Shown: one piece after another, positions 52,026-60,865 of the stretch
Layout: every line of letters begins with the position of its first letter
Position numbering within the stretch: the first letter of the stretch is position 1
From: JAPYTK01 sp964401935
GTDB lineage: Bacteria > Myxococcota_A > Polyangia > Polyangiales > Polyangiaceae
Assembly (NCBI GenBank): GCA_964401935.1
Contig: CAYOAL010000038.1
Coordinates: forward strand, 5,879-69,878
DNA length: 64,000 nucleotides
Direction of reading: 5' to 3'
Notes under the pieces: generated by a model
Seen by the model: the letters and a program-made list of their open reading frames with translations, nothing else
Database searches by the model: none
What the model was told of the DNA's origin: nothing
Made by a program: the position numbers and the translations under genes

Positions 52026-53483
52026 TCACGCCGTGAGCTCGAGCGTCGGCTCGTCGATCCTTCCGAAGCTCAACATGAGCTGATCCAGCACGTAGTTTTG
52101 GTAGAGGCGAAAGGGGGCACGCGAGCCCTGCTTGGGCATCGACTCCCGAGCGCGGTACACGTAGCCCGACGCGAGCGACATCAGCGGTCGCACCTCGCCC
52201 ACCCCCTCGGCCCGCGGCCTCGCGATGCGATACCCGTGCGCGTCCATGTGCGCGAGCAAGCGGCACACGTAGCGGGCCGACAGCTCGCACTTGAGCGTCC
52301 ACGACGCGTTGGTGTAGCCGGAGGCGAACGCGAGGTTGGGGACGTCGGTGAGCATCGTCCCTTTGTACACGCAGCGCTCGGAAGGGCAGAGCGGCTCCCC
52401 ATCCACCGACACCTCGATGCCCCCGAGGAACGAGAGCGACAGCCCGGTGGCGGTGACGATGAGGTCGGCTGCGAGCTCTCGACCCGACGCAAGGCGGATC
52501 CCGGTCTCGGTGAACGTCTCGATGCTATCCGTCACCACCGACGCTCGCCCCTCGCGCAGCGCCTGGAACAGATCCGCGTCGGGCACCAAGCACAGGCGCT
52601 GATCCCACGGCTGGTAGGTCGGCGCAAAATGCGGCTCGACGCTCACCGCGTCGCCGAGGTGTCGCTTCACCTGTCCGAGGAGCCAGCGCCGGGCGCGCTC
52701 GGGTCGTCGGCGACAGAACTGATAGAAGGCCATGTTGATCGCCACGCTGCTCCAGCGCTTGGCGGCGGCCGCTGCTCCCGGCGACAAACGCCCGTCCAGC
52801 CACTCGCCCAACCGATCACGGCTCGGACGCGAGAACACGTAGCTCGGGGAGCGTTGAAGCATCACCACGTGCGCGGCGCGGCGGGCGAGGGCCGGCACCA
52901 GCGTGATCGCGGTCGCCCCGCTGCCGATCACCACCACCTTCTTGCCCTCGTAGGCGATGTCCTCCGTCCACTTCTGGGGATGCACCACCTCACCCCCAAA
53001 GCGCTCTCGTCCGGGGAAGGCGGGCTCGTAGCCGGCCTCGTAGTCGTAGTAGCCCAGGCACGCGAAGAGGAAGCGACAGGTCACCTCACGCGTCGCGCCC
53101 GTGCCGGCGTCGCGCACCGTGAGCGTCCACGCCCCCGCCGCGCTCGAGAACGCCGCCGCCACCACCCGCTGACCTAGCTGGATGTGGCGGTCGAGCCCGA
53201 ACGCCACCGCCGTGTCGCGGATGTACTCGCGGATGTCGGCCCCCTCGCCGATCGGGTTCGGCTTGGTCCACGGCCGGAAGGAGTAGCCCAAGGTGTACAT
53301 GTCCGAGTCGGACCGAATCCCGGGGTAGCGAAACAGATCCCAGGTGCCGCCGAGATCCGCGCGCGCCTCGAGGATCGCGAAGCGATGGTTGGGGCAACGA
53401 TGCTTGAGGTAGTAAGCCGCGCACACCCCGGAGAGGCCAGCGCCGAGGATCAGCACGTCGTAGTCGCAGGGCGGGGAGGACAC
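52026..53483 (-). CDS. EthA-like Baeyer-Villiger flavin monooxygenase
   Basis: The 485-residue protein has an N-terminal FAD-binding Rossmann motif (ILGAGLSGVCAAYYL), GGTWDLFRYPGIRSDSDMYT, and the Baeyer-Villiger signature F-x-G-x3-H-x3-W as FGGEVVHPQKW. An NADPH-binding GSGATAITL and the C-terminal YTNASWTLK follow. Sequence and length closely follow mycobacterial EthA. It would oxidise ketones to esters using NADPH and oxygen, and EthA-type enzymes also S-oxidise thioamides. The GTG at 53483 matches EthA N-terminal length; the longer frame upstream is Arg-rich noise. It is divergent from the conserved hypothetical gene at 53696 across 212 bases. Confidence 0.9.
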   Translation of the reverse strand: MSSPPCDYDVLILGAGLSGVCAAYYLKHRCPNHRFAILEARADLGGTWDLFRYPGIRSDSDMYTLGYSFRPWTKPNPIGEGADIREYIRDTAVAFGLDRHIQLGQRVVAAAFSSAAGAWTLTVRDAGTGATREVTCRFLFACLGYYDYEAGYEPAFPGRERFGGEVVHPQKWTEDIAYEGKKVVVIGSGATAITLVPALARRAAHVVMLQRSPSYVFSRPSRDRLGEWLDGRLSPGAAAAAKRWSSVAINMAFYQFCRRRPERARRWLLGQVKRHLGDAVSVEPHFAPTYQPWDQRLCLVPDADLFQALREGRASVVTDSIETFTETGIRLASGRELAADLIVTATGLSLSFLGGIEVSVDGEPLCPSERCVYKGTMLTDVPNLAFASGYTNASWTLKCELSARYVCRLLAHMDAHGYRIARPRAEGVGEVRPLMSLASGYVYRARESMPKQGSRAPFRLYQNYVLDQLMLSFGRIDEPTLELTA

Positions 53484-53671
53484 CGGCGCATTGTGACACC
53501 GCGGCGCGGGCACCTCACCCCGCAAGTGCGACGCGGGCTGCCGGATCCCTCGAAGACCACGGCCCCGAGCTGGACGGCGGCGACGATACGGGCGGCGGCG
53601 AGGCGGCGGCACGACCTCATGGGCTCCGCGACGGCGGGCTCCGTTCGCGATGGCGCGGCGTCGGTGCCTGC

Positions 53672-53677
53672 TATGCT
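53672..53677 (+). promoter_or_regulatory. Candidate -10 element (TATGCT)
   Basis: TATGCTGTC, identical over nine bases to the permease promoter at 4214, lies 18 bases before the ATG at 53696. That would give a short leader of about 12 bases. Confidence 0.4.
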
Positions 53678-53695
53678 GTCCCGAGGCGAACGAGC

Positions 53696-54193
53696 ATGAC
53701 GGCACGATCACGGGTCTTGGTTCTCTCGAGGGCTCTCCGCGACACCGCGGCGCGGCTCCGAACGGCGGTCTCGTATCAGTGGGGGCACTTCGGCGCGTGC
53801 AACTGTGGGCACCTGGCGCAAACCCTCACCCGTCGCACGGAGGGCGAGATCCACCGCGCAGCCGTCGACCGCGCCACCACGTGGGCCCTGCCGCCGGTCG
53901 ACGACTGGGGCGACGCCGCCGTCGAACACTGCCCAACGAGCGGCCTCCCGCTCGACGCGATCATCGACGAGATGCTCGCTGCCGGGCTCACCCTCGCCGA
54001 GATTCGGCACCTCGAGGAGCTCTCGGATCGTCGCGTCCTCTGTCGGCTGCCCGCGGGCGCGCGCCACCTCCGCAAGAACCGGCGCTCGGATCTGGTGGTG
54101 TACCTCGAGACGTGGGCCGAGCTGCTCGAGCAAGAGGCGCTGGCCGACGAAGAGGAGCGTGACGCGCTCGCCCCTCCCCTCGCCGCCGAGTGA
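53696..54193 (+). CDS. Conserved hypothetical protein with CNCGH motif
   Basis: A 165-residue soluble, mostly helical protein. Landmarks are YQWGHFGACNCGHLAQTLT, a later CPTSGLPLDAIIDEML, LRHLEELSDRRVL-like text (IRHLEELSDRRVL) and LRKNRRSDLVVYLETWAELL. I recall similar uncharacterised proteins in Bacteroidetes and Myxococcota. The CNCGH cluster plus a distant Cys could bind a metal ion. No function is known. It is followed at once by a nine-base-pair hairpin. Confidence 0.8.
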   Translation: MTARSRVLVLSRALRDTAARLRTAVSYQWGHFGACNCGHLAQTLTRRTEGEIHRAAVDRATTWALPPVDDWGDAAVEHCPTSGLPLDAIIDEMLAAGLTLAEIRHLEELSDRRVLCRLPAGARHLRKNRRSDLVVYLETWAELLEQEALADEEERDALAPPLAAE

Positions 54194-54214
54194 GCCGCGC
54201 CTCCGAGGCGCGGC
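54194..54214 (+). terminator. Hairpin directly after the conserved hypothetical gene
   Basis: A perfect nine-base-pair stem (GCCGCGCCT/AGGCGCGGC) with a three-base loop begins on the base after the stop codon and is followed by a C/T-rich run. It sits in a convergent gap of 101 bases. Confidence 0.55.
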
Positions 54215-54294
54215 CTCCCCCCCCTTCGTCCGCGAGCCGCTCGCCGCACCGCAGGCGCTCGGCCGGCCGCAAGCGCTCCGGCGGCCGCAACCGG

Positions 54295-55152
54295 TCAGCC
54301 TGTCGCGCTCAGACACTCCTCGTACCACTCCTGGTCGTGGGCGCAGTCCTCGTCGGTGTCGAGCTGGCCGTCTTCGCAGCTCGCGCTGTCGGCCCGCAGC
54401 TGGCAACGCAGCACCGACTCGTACGCGTAGCCGCACGAGGAGTTTTCTACCTTGCCGCGACACTCGGCGAGGCAGCCCTCACCGCAGCCGAGCGCGTCGG
54501 CCACCCAACACCAGCCCTCGCAGAGGTCGTCGTAGCCGAGGCATTCACCCATCTCGACGATGGGCTCTTCGCAGCCCGCCGGGCTCGGCGCGCCATCCAC
54601 ACACTCCACCCCTTGCTCGCTGTGACAAGCGAGGATGCCGTCGTACTCGCGCTCGCACCACGCCTCGTCGTACGCCGCGAGCTCGTCCCGACACGCGCTC
54701 ACGCAGCTCGCCTCGGACACGCCCCCACAGCCGGCCGCCACCACCTCGCGGCAGTAGCGCTTGCACTCGAGATCTTCGGTGCACTCGAAGAGGTCTTGGG
54801 CCTCCGCCACGCAGCCCGACGCTGGAACCACCGCGTCGCCATGACACTGGAAGCTGCCGTCGGCGGCGCAGTCGAACACCGCGGTGTACTCCGCGATGCA
54901 CAGCCCATCGAGCTGATCGTGGAGATAGGGACACGCCGCCCTGCATTGGGCCGCGCTCAGCTGCTGCCCGCCGCAGTCTACTTCGCCGACCGCGTCGCAG
55001 TAGTCCTCGCAGGCTTGCTCGAGCGAGGCCGCGCTCCCCGAGCCCGAGGAGGTCGCCTCGTCACGGAACCCCCTCGGGGTCACCTCGTCACCGCACGCAT
55101 ACACCCCAGCCGGCAGCGCCCACAGCGCGGCCACCATCCATCGCTTGTTCAT
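54295..55152 (-). CDS. Cys-rich lipoprotein
   Basis: The 285-residue product has a signal peptide and lipobox-like end (PAGVYAC). More than 30 Cys residues in the mature part form about five repeats of C-x3-C...C-x2-C type (for example CEDYCDAVGEVDCGG, CKRYCREVVAAGCGG, CEGWCWVADALGCGEGC). The repeats predict a chain of small disulfide-bonded helical modules. The family is common in Myxococcota and uncharacterised. The ATG at 55152 gives the signal peptide. It is convergent with the conserved hypothetical gene; the 270 bases upstream show a six-base-pair hairpin (55267-55282) but no gene. Confidence 0.8.
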   Translation of the reverse strand: MNKRWMVAALWALPAGVYACGDEVTPRGFRDEATSSGSGSAASLEQACEDYCDAVGEVDCGGQQLSAAQCRAACPYLHDQLDGLCIAEYTAVFDCAADGSFQCHGDAVVPASGCVAEAQDLFECTEDLECKRYCREVVAAGCGGVSEASCVSACRDELAAYDEAWCEREYDGILACHSEQGVECVDGAPSPAGCEEPIVEMGECLGYDDLCEGWCWVADALGCGEGCLAECRGKVENSSCGYAYESVLRCQLRADSASCEDGQLDTDEDCAHDQEWYEECLSATG

Positions 55153-55422
55153 CTCAGCCCTCGTTGGCAAAGGAAGCAGGCCTCACCCGAGGCACGGGCG
55201 GGCGCCGTCAGCCGTCTTCGTCGCGGCCACGCATTGCAGCCTTCGTGCCCACCCAACCGCGCGAATGCCGGCCACGGCCGGCTCCAGGGTATGACAACAG
55301 CGTCACCAACGCCCCAAGCCCCGTTCACATCGCCGCCGGCGCGGACCTCTCGACCAGCGCGTCCGCGCCACGGCGGGGCCGCGGTGGTCGCGCTCGCCTG
55401 ACGAGCGCCACGAGGAGCGGCG

Positions 55423-56790
55423 CTACGGGCAGGGCAGCTCGTAGTTGACGATACCGTTCCACACGCGCGGCGTCGCCTGGAAGCCCGCGAAGGGATCCGC
55501 CCCCACCCCGCGGCCCTCGAAGAAGCGAAGCTCCACGTTCTGCACGTAGATCGCGCCTTCCGTCGTCCCGTTCGTATAGCGCATGCCGCCGGTCGCGGAG
55601 TGCACGACGAAGCCGTAGCGCTCCCCCGCGCTGATGGGGAGGTTGAGATCGATCGGGATCTCGGTGGGCACGTCGGGACCCGCGCTCGTCACCGTCACCG
55701 TGTCGACGAAGGTCCACGCTCCCTGGCTCAGCTCGAACCCCGTCTTGCCGCCGGGGATGTACCAAATCGAGACGTCCTTGTCTCCCGCGGTGAGGTTCGT
55801 CTGGAGCCGGGTGACCACGATGTCCACCTTCGCCTCGATATCGAACATCGCGCCGCTGAGGCCGTTGCCAGCGGCGAAGGTGGTCGTGAGGCTCTTCGCC
55901 GGTGGGATGCAGGCGTTCAAGCAGACGCCCAGCGAGCACCCGATGCAGAGGCCCGGCCCCTGGGGGCAGTCGTTGCAGCTCGCCCCGTCCATCGCGAAGT
56001 TGACGAGGCAGCTCCCCGCCCCGTCGCAGGAGTCGGGGTCGTTGCAGTCGGTGTCGAGCACGCTGCCGCAGCTGGTGCCCAAGAGGGCGAAGTTGGGCTC
56101 GCACGTGCCCCCGCCGTCGCAGGTGTCGGGTGCGTTGCAGGCGTTGTTGGTCTGATCGCCGCACGGCGTCCCCGACGGCACGTGGTTCTCGAGACAGGTG
56201 CCCATCCCGTCGCAGGTGTCGGGATCGGTGCACTGCGTCGCCGCGCCGTCACCGCAGGGAGCCCCCTCGGGCTCGTCTCGAGGGAGACAGGTGCCCGCCC
56301 CGTCGCAGATGTCGGGATCGGTGCACTGGTTGTTCGTCGAGTCACCGCACCCGTAGCCCTCGGGCCGGTGGTTCTCGAGGCAGGTGCCCATCCCATCGCA
56401 GCTGTCGGGTCGAGTGCAGTCATCCTCGGTGCCGTCGCCACACGGCGAGCCGGTGGGGGCGAGCACGATGCGGCAGGTACCTTTCCCGTCGCAGCGGTCG
56501 GCCGGATCGCAGTCGGTGTCGTTCGGGTCGCCGCAGGGCGCTCCATCGGGCGCCACGTTCGCGGAGCACACGCCGTCGAGACACGTGTCGGCCGCGTCGC
56601 ACTCGGAGTCGGCGTCGCTGCCGCAGGGGGTGCCGTCGGCTTGTCCCGCACACTGGGGATCCACCGTGCCGCCCGCGCCGTTGCCTCCGGCAGCGGTCGT
56701 CTCGTCCGTCTCCGGGTTGCCGGTCGCACACGCGGTGGCCAGGCCACCCAACAACGAAAGAACCCCAACGTAAGTGAAGAAGCGGCTCAT
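55423..56790 (-). CDS. Cys-rich repeat lipoprotein
   Basis: The 455-residue product has a signal peptide and lipobox (GGLATAC), a Gly/Thr tether and seven repeats of the form D-x-C-D-G-x-G-T-C ... P-x-G-x-x-C-G-D (about residues 45-285). A C-terminal beta domain (about 300-455) begins ACIPPAKSLTTTFAAGN and contains ERYGFVVHSATGG, like secreted jelly-roll anchors. It is likely a surface adhesin with a disulfide-stiffened stalk. The ATG at 56790 is chosen for the signal peptide. A TATCGT hexamer lies 12 bases upstream in a notably AT-richer stretch. It is divergent from tesB. Confidence 0.85.
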   Translation of the reverse strand: MSRFFTYVGVLSLLGGLATACATGNPETDETTAAGGNGAGGTVDPQCAGQADGTPCGSDADSECDAADTCLDGVCSANVAPDGAPCGDPNDTDCDPADRCDGKGTCRIVLAPTGSPCGDGTEDDCTRPDSCDGMGTCLENHRPEGYGCGDSTNNQCTDPDICDGAGTCLPRDEPEGAPCGDGAATQCTDPDTCDGMGTCLENHVPSGTPCGDQTNNACNAPDTCDGGGTCEPNFALLGTSCGSVLDTDCNDPDSCDGAGSCLVNFAMDGASCNDCPQGPGLCIGCSLGVCLNACIPPAKSLTTTFAAGNGLSGAMFDIEAKVDIVVTRLQTNLTAGDKDVSIWYIPGGKTGFELSQGAWTFVDTVTVTSAGPDVPTEIPIDLNLPISAGERYGFVVHSATGGMRYTNGTTEGAIYVQNVELRFFEGRGVGADPFAGFQATPRVWNGIVNYELPCP

Positions 56791-56988
56791 CTCCAAACCA
56801 TCACGATACGCGACAAACATCGCAACGGAAGAGCAGAAAACGTTCTCGATGTTCGTAGCGCGAGCAGCATTGTGCCGCACGTGCGTAGCGCGCTACGCGG
56901 CGGGGCGAGCCGCCCCCTGCCCGAAACGCAACCGCCGAGATCCGATGAGGGCTTGGCTGACGCGCGTGATGGCGCTACCCCAGAGGCG

Positions 56989-57849
56989 ATGCGCAACGTC
57001 CTCACCGAGCTCGTCGAGCTCCTCCGCCTCGAGAGGCTCGAGCAACACCTCTTCCGCGGGCAGAGCCAGGATCTCGGCTGGGGCAACGTCTTTGGGGGGC
57101 AGGTGCTCGGGCAGGCCCTGTCCGCCGCCGAGCAGACGGTGCCCGAAGGCCGCAACGTCCACTCGCTCCACGGCTACTTCCTGCGCACCGGCGACGCGCA
57201 CAAACCCATCATCTACGACGTCGATCCCATCCGCGACGGCAAGAGCTTCACCACGCGGCGCGTCGTCGCGATCCAAGGAGGCCACGCCATCTTCAGCCTC
57301 GCCGCCTCGTTTCAGGTGCACGAGGAGGGCTTCGACCACCAGGCGCCCATGCCCGACGTGCCAGGCCCCGAGGAGCTCAAGAGCGAGGTGGAGCTCGCGC
57401 GCCAGTTTCAGGACATCATCCCTCCGGCGGTGCGTGAGCGGTTCATCGCCGACAAGCCGATCGAGATCCGCCACGTCGATCCCGTCAACCCGCTCGCTCC
57501 CGAGCCTCGCGACCCCGAGCGCTACGTCTGGTACCGCGCCATCGACGCCCTCCCCGACGCCCCCTCGTTGCACCAGTACCTCCTCGCCTACGCCTCCGAC
57601 TTCAACCTCCTCGGCAGCGCCATGTTTCCCCACGGCGTCTCCTACCTGTCGCCGGGCATGCAGGTCGCGAGCCTCGATCATACGATGTACTTCCACCGTC
57701 CGTTCCGCATGGACGAGTGGCTCCTCTACGCCATCGACAGCCCCTCCGCGAGCGGCGCCCGGGGCCTGGCTCGCGGGCAGTTCTTCACCCGGTCGGGGCA
57801 GCTCGTCGCGTCGACCGTGCAAGAGGGGCTGATTCGAAAGCGCGGCTGA
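56989..57849 (+). CDS. tesB: Acyl-CoA thioesterase II
   Basis: The 286-residue protein has the same length as E. coli TesB and follows it closely: LFRGQSQDLGWGNVFGGQVLG, then IIYDVDPIRDGKSF and YASDFNLL. The catalytic network is present as Asp in YASDFN, Thr in LDHTMYFHRPF and Gln in STVQEG. It hydrolyses medium- and long-chain acyl-CoA in the cytoplasm. The ATG at 56989 gives the E. coli-like N-terminus. It ends 13 bases from the convergent vWA-like lipoprotein gene. Confidence 0.95.
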   Translation: MRNVLTELVELLRLERLEQHLFRGQSQDLGWGNVFGGQVLGQALSAAEQTVPEGRNVHSLHGYFLRTGDAHKPIIYDVDPIRDGKSFTTRRVVAIQGGHAIFSLAASFQVHEEGFDHQAPMPDVPGPEELKSEVELARQFQDIIPPAVRERFIADKPIEIRHVDPVNPLAPEPRDPERYVWYRAIDALPDAPSLHQYLLAYASDFNLLGSAMFPHGVSYLSPGMQVASLDHTMYFHRPFRMDEWLLYAIDSPSASGARGLARGQFFTRSGQLVASTVQEGLIRKRG

Positions 57850-57862
57850 ACCCGCGCGCCGC

Positions 57863-59176
57863 TCAGGCGGGCCCCTCGAACTTGCAGTCGTACCCGATCA
57901 CGAGCTTGCCGCTCTGTCCGTCTTGCACGTGAGCGCACGTGTCTGGACAGAGGCGGATGTGGTTCCCGTCGACGTAGAAGGCGCCATCGACACAGTCGGC
58001 GGGACCGTCGACCTGGTCATAGGTCTCCACCGGACCGCCGTCGGCGGGAGTGAACTCCACGCTGAGCGTCTCGGGATCGACCACCTGCCCGGGAGGAGGC
58101 TCCGGGATCTCGAGATCACACTCGGCCGCGGCGCCGGCGATGATGCCCTGCGCGATCTGTTCGAAGATGACGTCGAAGTCGTCGTAGGCGCAGATGGGGA
58201 ACCGGAGGCCGCCGCTCAGCACGCTGAGCGACTGATACCCGATGGCGGGCGACACCACCTGGCTGCTGCACTTGTTGATCGACACCGGATCGGTGGGCAG
58301 CCACGGCACCGTCGGATCGAGCGCTTCCTTGTTCTCGAGGCCGACGAGGCTGTAAAACTGGTACTTCCGGCTGTCGGCAGTGCCAAATTGCTCGGGCGAG
58401 AGCAGCAAGAGCTGCTCGTCGAAGGCGGTCGCGGCCGCGACCCCCACCGGCAGGTCATCGATCGACGGCGACTGCGACCCATCGTCGAGATCGACCGCGT
58501 TGTACGTGCAGTTGACGCTGCTGTCGCTGAGGAGGACGAAGATCTTCGTGGCCTCGGGTCGCAGCCACTCTTGGTAGCCCGTCGGAGCGAGGCCGTACTC
58601 GTCGGGTGCCGAGCCGTCGAAGCCGCCGAGGAGCTTGCACCACGAGTCGTTGGCCTTCACCTCGAGGCTGTAGTGAAAGAACGTCGGCGGGTTGTTGTCG
58701 GGGCTGGCGTTGTTCGTCTTGGTCGCGCAGTCACCGAGCGCGGTCGCGCTGAGCGGCTCTTCGATGCAGATGTTGAACTGGTGGGCGCCGCTCCGCGACA
58801 CCACCACCATGCGGTAGTCGACGCCGCTCGCCGCGAGGATGCTACCGAAGCTCGCGTTGATGTTCTCCTCCACGGAGGCGATCTCTTGCGACATCGAGCC
58901 GTTGTTGCCCACCGCGAGGATGACGTCGACGGGCGTCGACTCGAGGCTCGCCTCGCTCTCGGCTGAGGCACAGGGCTCCATGCCGCCGGCGCCCCCGCTG
59001 CCGCCCTCCGCGCCGCCGCCGTCGCCGGTGCCGCCGCTTCCTCCGGTGGGGGTGGAGGCGCCAGCGCCGCCAGCCTGGGTCGTGGTCGCGTCGTCGGCGG
59101 AAGAGCAACCGACCTCTGCACCCACGGCGACACAGATGGGGAGGGCGAGGAGCACAAGCTTGAAGCGATGGCGCAT
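57863..59176 (-). CDS. vWA-like lipoprotein with a degenerate MIDAS
   Basis: The 437-residue product has a signal peptide, a lipobox (GAEVGC), a Gly/Ala/Ser tether (about residues 30-70) and a vWA-like domain. The metal site reads VILAVGNNGSMSQEI: the first Asp of the usual D-x-S-x-S is a Gly and the next Ser is replaced by Asn. Metal binding is therefore probably weakened or lost. A later IFVLLSDSSVNCTY takes the place of the second Asp motif. The C-terminal part is Cys-containing and beta-rich. The role is probably surface binding. The ATG at 59176 is chosen for the signal peptide. Confidence 0.8.
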   Translation of the reverse strand: MRHRFKLVLLALPICVAVGAEVGCSSADDATTTQAGGAGASTPTGGSGGTGDGGGAEGGSGGAGGMEPCASAESEASLESTPVDVILAVGNNGSMSQEIASVEENINASFGSILAASGVDYRMVVVSRSGAHQFNICIEEPLSATALGDCATKTNNASPDNNPPTFFHYSLEVKANDSWCKLLGGFDGSAPDEYGLAPTGYQEWLRPEATKIFVLLSDSSVNCTYNAVDLDDGSQSPSIDDLPVGVAAATAFDEQLLLLSPEQFGTADSRKYQFYSLVGLENKEALDPTVPWLPTDPVSINKCSSQVVSPAIGYQSLSVLSGGLRFPICAYDDFDVIFEQIAQGIIAGAAAECDLEIPEPPPGQVVDPETLSVEFTPADGGPVETYDQVDGPADCVDGAFYVDGNHIRLCPDTCAHVQDGQSGKLVIGYDCKFEGPA

Positions 59177-59313
59177 GGCTTTAGAACAGCGTCGAACCGA
59201 GCCTCGGTCAACAAGAAGCGGCGCCGCGTGCGATCTCGCTCCCGTCGCTCCGCGTCGACACTCGTCTCCACCCCACGAGGCCACCATCACGAGGTTGTGC
59301 CGCACCACTGCAT

Positions 59314-59362
59314 GGGGGCGCCTGGCTCGCCACGAGCCGGCGCGCCGAAGGGAGGCGCCCCC
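59314..59362 (-). terminator. Nested hairpin after the Nudix gene
   Basis: Outer arms GGGGGCGCCT (59314-59323) and AGGCGCCCCC (59353-59362) pair over ten bases, and an inner GGCTCG/CGAGCC hairpin (59324-59338) is nested inside. It begins two bases after the Nudix stop on the minus strand. It has no U-tract. Confidence 0.55.
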
Positions 59363-59364
59363 GC

Positions 59365-59826
59365 TCAGCCGCGCACGGCGGGGGGGAGCTGGCTCTGGCT
59401 GCGCCACGCGATCGTCGGCACCCACTGCGGGGAGGTGCGAAGGAGCCGCGCGAGGACGGGCTCTTGCACCCGCTCTGCGGCGCGGCTCGCCGAGAGCCAC
59501 ACCCGGGAGCGCCAGCGCGACTCGGGCCACGTCTCGAGCACCGCCTCCACGCGAAGGAGATACACCGCCACGTCGCAGAGCCCCCCGAGCTTGCGATAGA
59601 GGTAGCTGCCCACCGGATCCGCCGACAGCTCACCGCGGAGGCCGGCCTCCTCCCACGCCTCCTTCGCAGCCGACGCCCCCGGATCGAGGAAGGGCTCCAC
59701 GAGACCCTTGGGGATCACCCAGCGGCGGCCGCGTCGCGAGCTCACGAGCGCGATCTCCATCGCGTCGGGAGGGCCACGAAACGCGATCACCCCCGACTGC
59801 TCGACCACCGCGGGCCGAAATGACAT
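59365..59826 (-). CDS. Nudix hydrolase
   Basis: The 153-residue protein has a Nudix fold with SGVIAFRG near the start, RRWVIPKGLVEPFLDP, and a Nudix box ending in AAKEAWEEAGL (the usual R-E-x-x-E-E-x-G with Lys for Arg). It hydrolyses a nucleoside diphosphate linked to another group; the WVIPKG start is shared with diadenosine-polyphosphate or inositol-pyrophosphate type members. The ATG at 59826 is chosen because the domain begins ten residues later. It is divergent from the DJ-1/PfpI gene and ends beside a large hairpin. Confidence 0.87.
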   Translation of the reverse strand: MSFRPAVVEQSGVIAFRGPPDAMEIALVSSRRGRRWVIPKGLVEPFLDPGASAAKEAWEEAGLRGELSADPVGSYLYRKLGGLCDVAVYLLRVEAVLETWPESRWRSRVWLSASRAAERVQEPVLARLLRTSPQWVPTIAWRSQSQLPPAVRG

Positions 59827-59895
59827 GGCCACGCTGCAGGCATAGCGTGCCTCTTGCGGCTTGGGCAACTCGGACGCGCACCGCCAGCGCCACCG

Positions 59896-60558
59896 ATGAC
59901 AACCGACGACGAGCGCCCGTCGCGCGCGAGTTGGCTCGCCCTCCACGCCCGGCGGGGTTATGGCAGCTGGGTGTTGACGCAACCCGCGTACTACCTCGTC
60001 TTCGATCAGCTCGCCGACTGGGAGTGCGGCCTCGCCCTCGCCGAGGTCAACCGCAGTGAGCGCTACCGGGTGTGTACCGTGGGCTTCTCGACGGCGACCA
60101 TCACCACCATGGGCGGCGTGCGCGTGACGCCTCAGATCGTGCTCGACGAGCTCGACTTCGACGAAGCGGCGATGCTCATCCTCCCTGGCGGCGACCGCTG
60201 GGAGGACATCACCGAGCCCACCCTGCTCAACGCGCTCCGCCAGCTCGACACGCTGCGGGTGCCCATCGCCGCCATCTGCGGCGCCACGCTCGCCCTCGCC
60301 CGCGCCGGCCTCCTCGACACCCGGCGCCACACCAGCAACCGACAAGGCTACATCGAGGAGCACGTGGAGGCCTACAGCGGCACCACGCGCTACGTGGACG
60401 AGCCGGCGGTCTCCGACGCGGGGGTCGTCACCGCCGCCGGTTGGGCGAGCGTCGAGTTTGCGCGAGAGATCCTGCGACAGCTGCGGATCTACGAGGACGA
60501 GGTGGTCGCCGACTGGTTCGAGCTATTCAAACACGGCGTGCTCCCGGGAGACGCCTGA
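59896..60558 (+). CDS. DJ-1/PfpI family protein
   Basis: The 220-residue protein has the class I glutamine-amidotransferase-like fold, with AMLILPGGDRWEDI (Gly-Gly loop) and the nucleophile elbow AAICGATLALARAGLL, giving the reactive Cys. It may act as a glyoxalase, deglycase, protease-like enzyme or redox sensor; the family does not allow a narrower call. The first 40 residues are an Arg-rich extension before the fold starts at WVLTQPAYYLVFD. The ATG at 59896 is used. It is divergent from a Nudix gene and convergent with the zinc-ribbon-like gene. Confidence 0.87.
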   Translation: MTTDDERPSRASWLALHARRGYGSWVLTQPAYYLVFDQLADWECGLALAEVNRSERYRVCTVGFSTATITTMGGVRVTPQIVLDELDFDEAAMLILPGGDRWEDITEPTLLNALRQLDTLRVPIAAICGATLALARAGLLDTRRHTSNRQGYIEEHVEAYSGTTRYVDEPAVSDAGVVTAAGWASVEFAREILRQLRIYEDEVVADWFELFKHGVLPGDA

Positions 60559-60576
60559 GGGTGCTCCGCGCACGCC

Positions 60577-60605
60577 GCGCGCGCTGTCCACCGCGGTGCG
60601 CGCGC
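60577..60605. terminator. Hairpin between convergent genes
   Basis: Eight-base self-complementary arms (GCGCGCGC) with a 13-base loop fill most of the 51-base gap between the stops at 60558 and 60610. It has no U-tract. Confidence 0.4.
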
Positions 60606-60609
60606 TGGC

Positions 60610-60786
60610 TCAGCGGCGCCCCTTGAAGCCCATCATCTGCTGCACCACGGCCTCGCTCTCCTCGGCGATTTCGGCCTCCTCGCGCACGCGGTCGGCGCAG
60701 TCTTCACACAGCTTGCGCACGCGCCCCGACACCTTCACCTTCACCAGCTCGTCGACCTCGTCGTCGCACTCTTGGCAGCTCGGCAT
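60610..60786 (-). CDS. 58-residue zinc-ribbon-like protein
   Basis: A short protein starting MPSCQECDDEVDELVKVKV with two C-x2-C pairs (Cys4/Cys7 and Cys27/Cys30), the geometry of a small zinc ribbon. An acidic helix and the ending MMGFKGRR follow. I recall similar tiny proteins in Myxococcota, but their function is unknown; binding to RNA polymerase, ribosome or DNA would be usual for such folds. The ATG follows a TAGGAT hexamer by exactly six bases. It is too short for many gene callers. It lies 51 bases from the convergent DJ-1/PfpI gene. Confidence 0.78.
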   Translation of the reverse strand: MPSCQECDDEVDELVKVKVSGRVRKLCEDCADRVREEAEIAEESEAVVQQMMGFKGRR

Positions 60787-60792
60787 CGTTCG

Positions 60793-60798
60793 ATCCTA
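60793..60798 (-). promoter_or_regulatory. Candidate -10 element (TAGGAT), leaderless promoter of the zinc-ribbon-like gene
   Basis: On the minus strand TAGGAT is followed by CGAACG and the ATG at 60786, again the six-base spacing. Confidence 0.5.
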
Positions 60799-60865
60799 AC
60801 GAAACGCAGGTTCCGAGACCAGCTGAGCCCGGTGTGCACGCCGACCGCCCGCCCGTGACGGCCGA

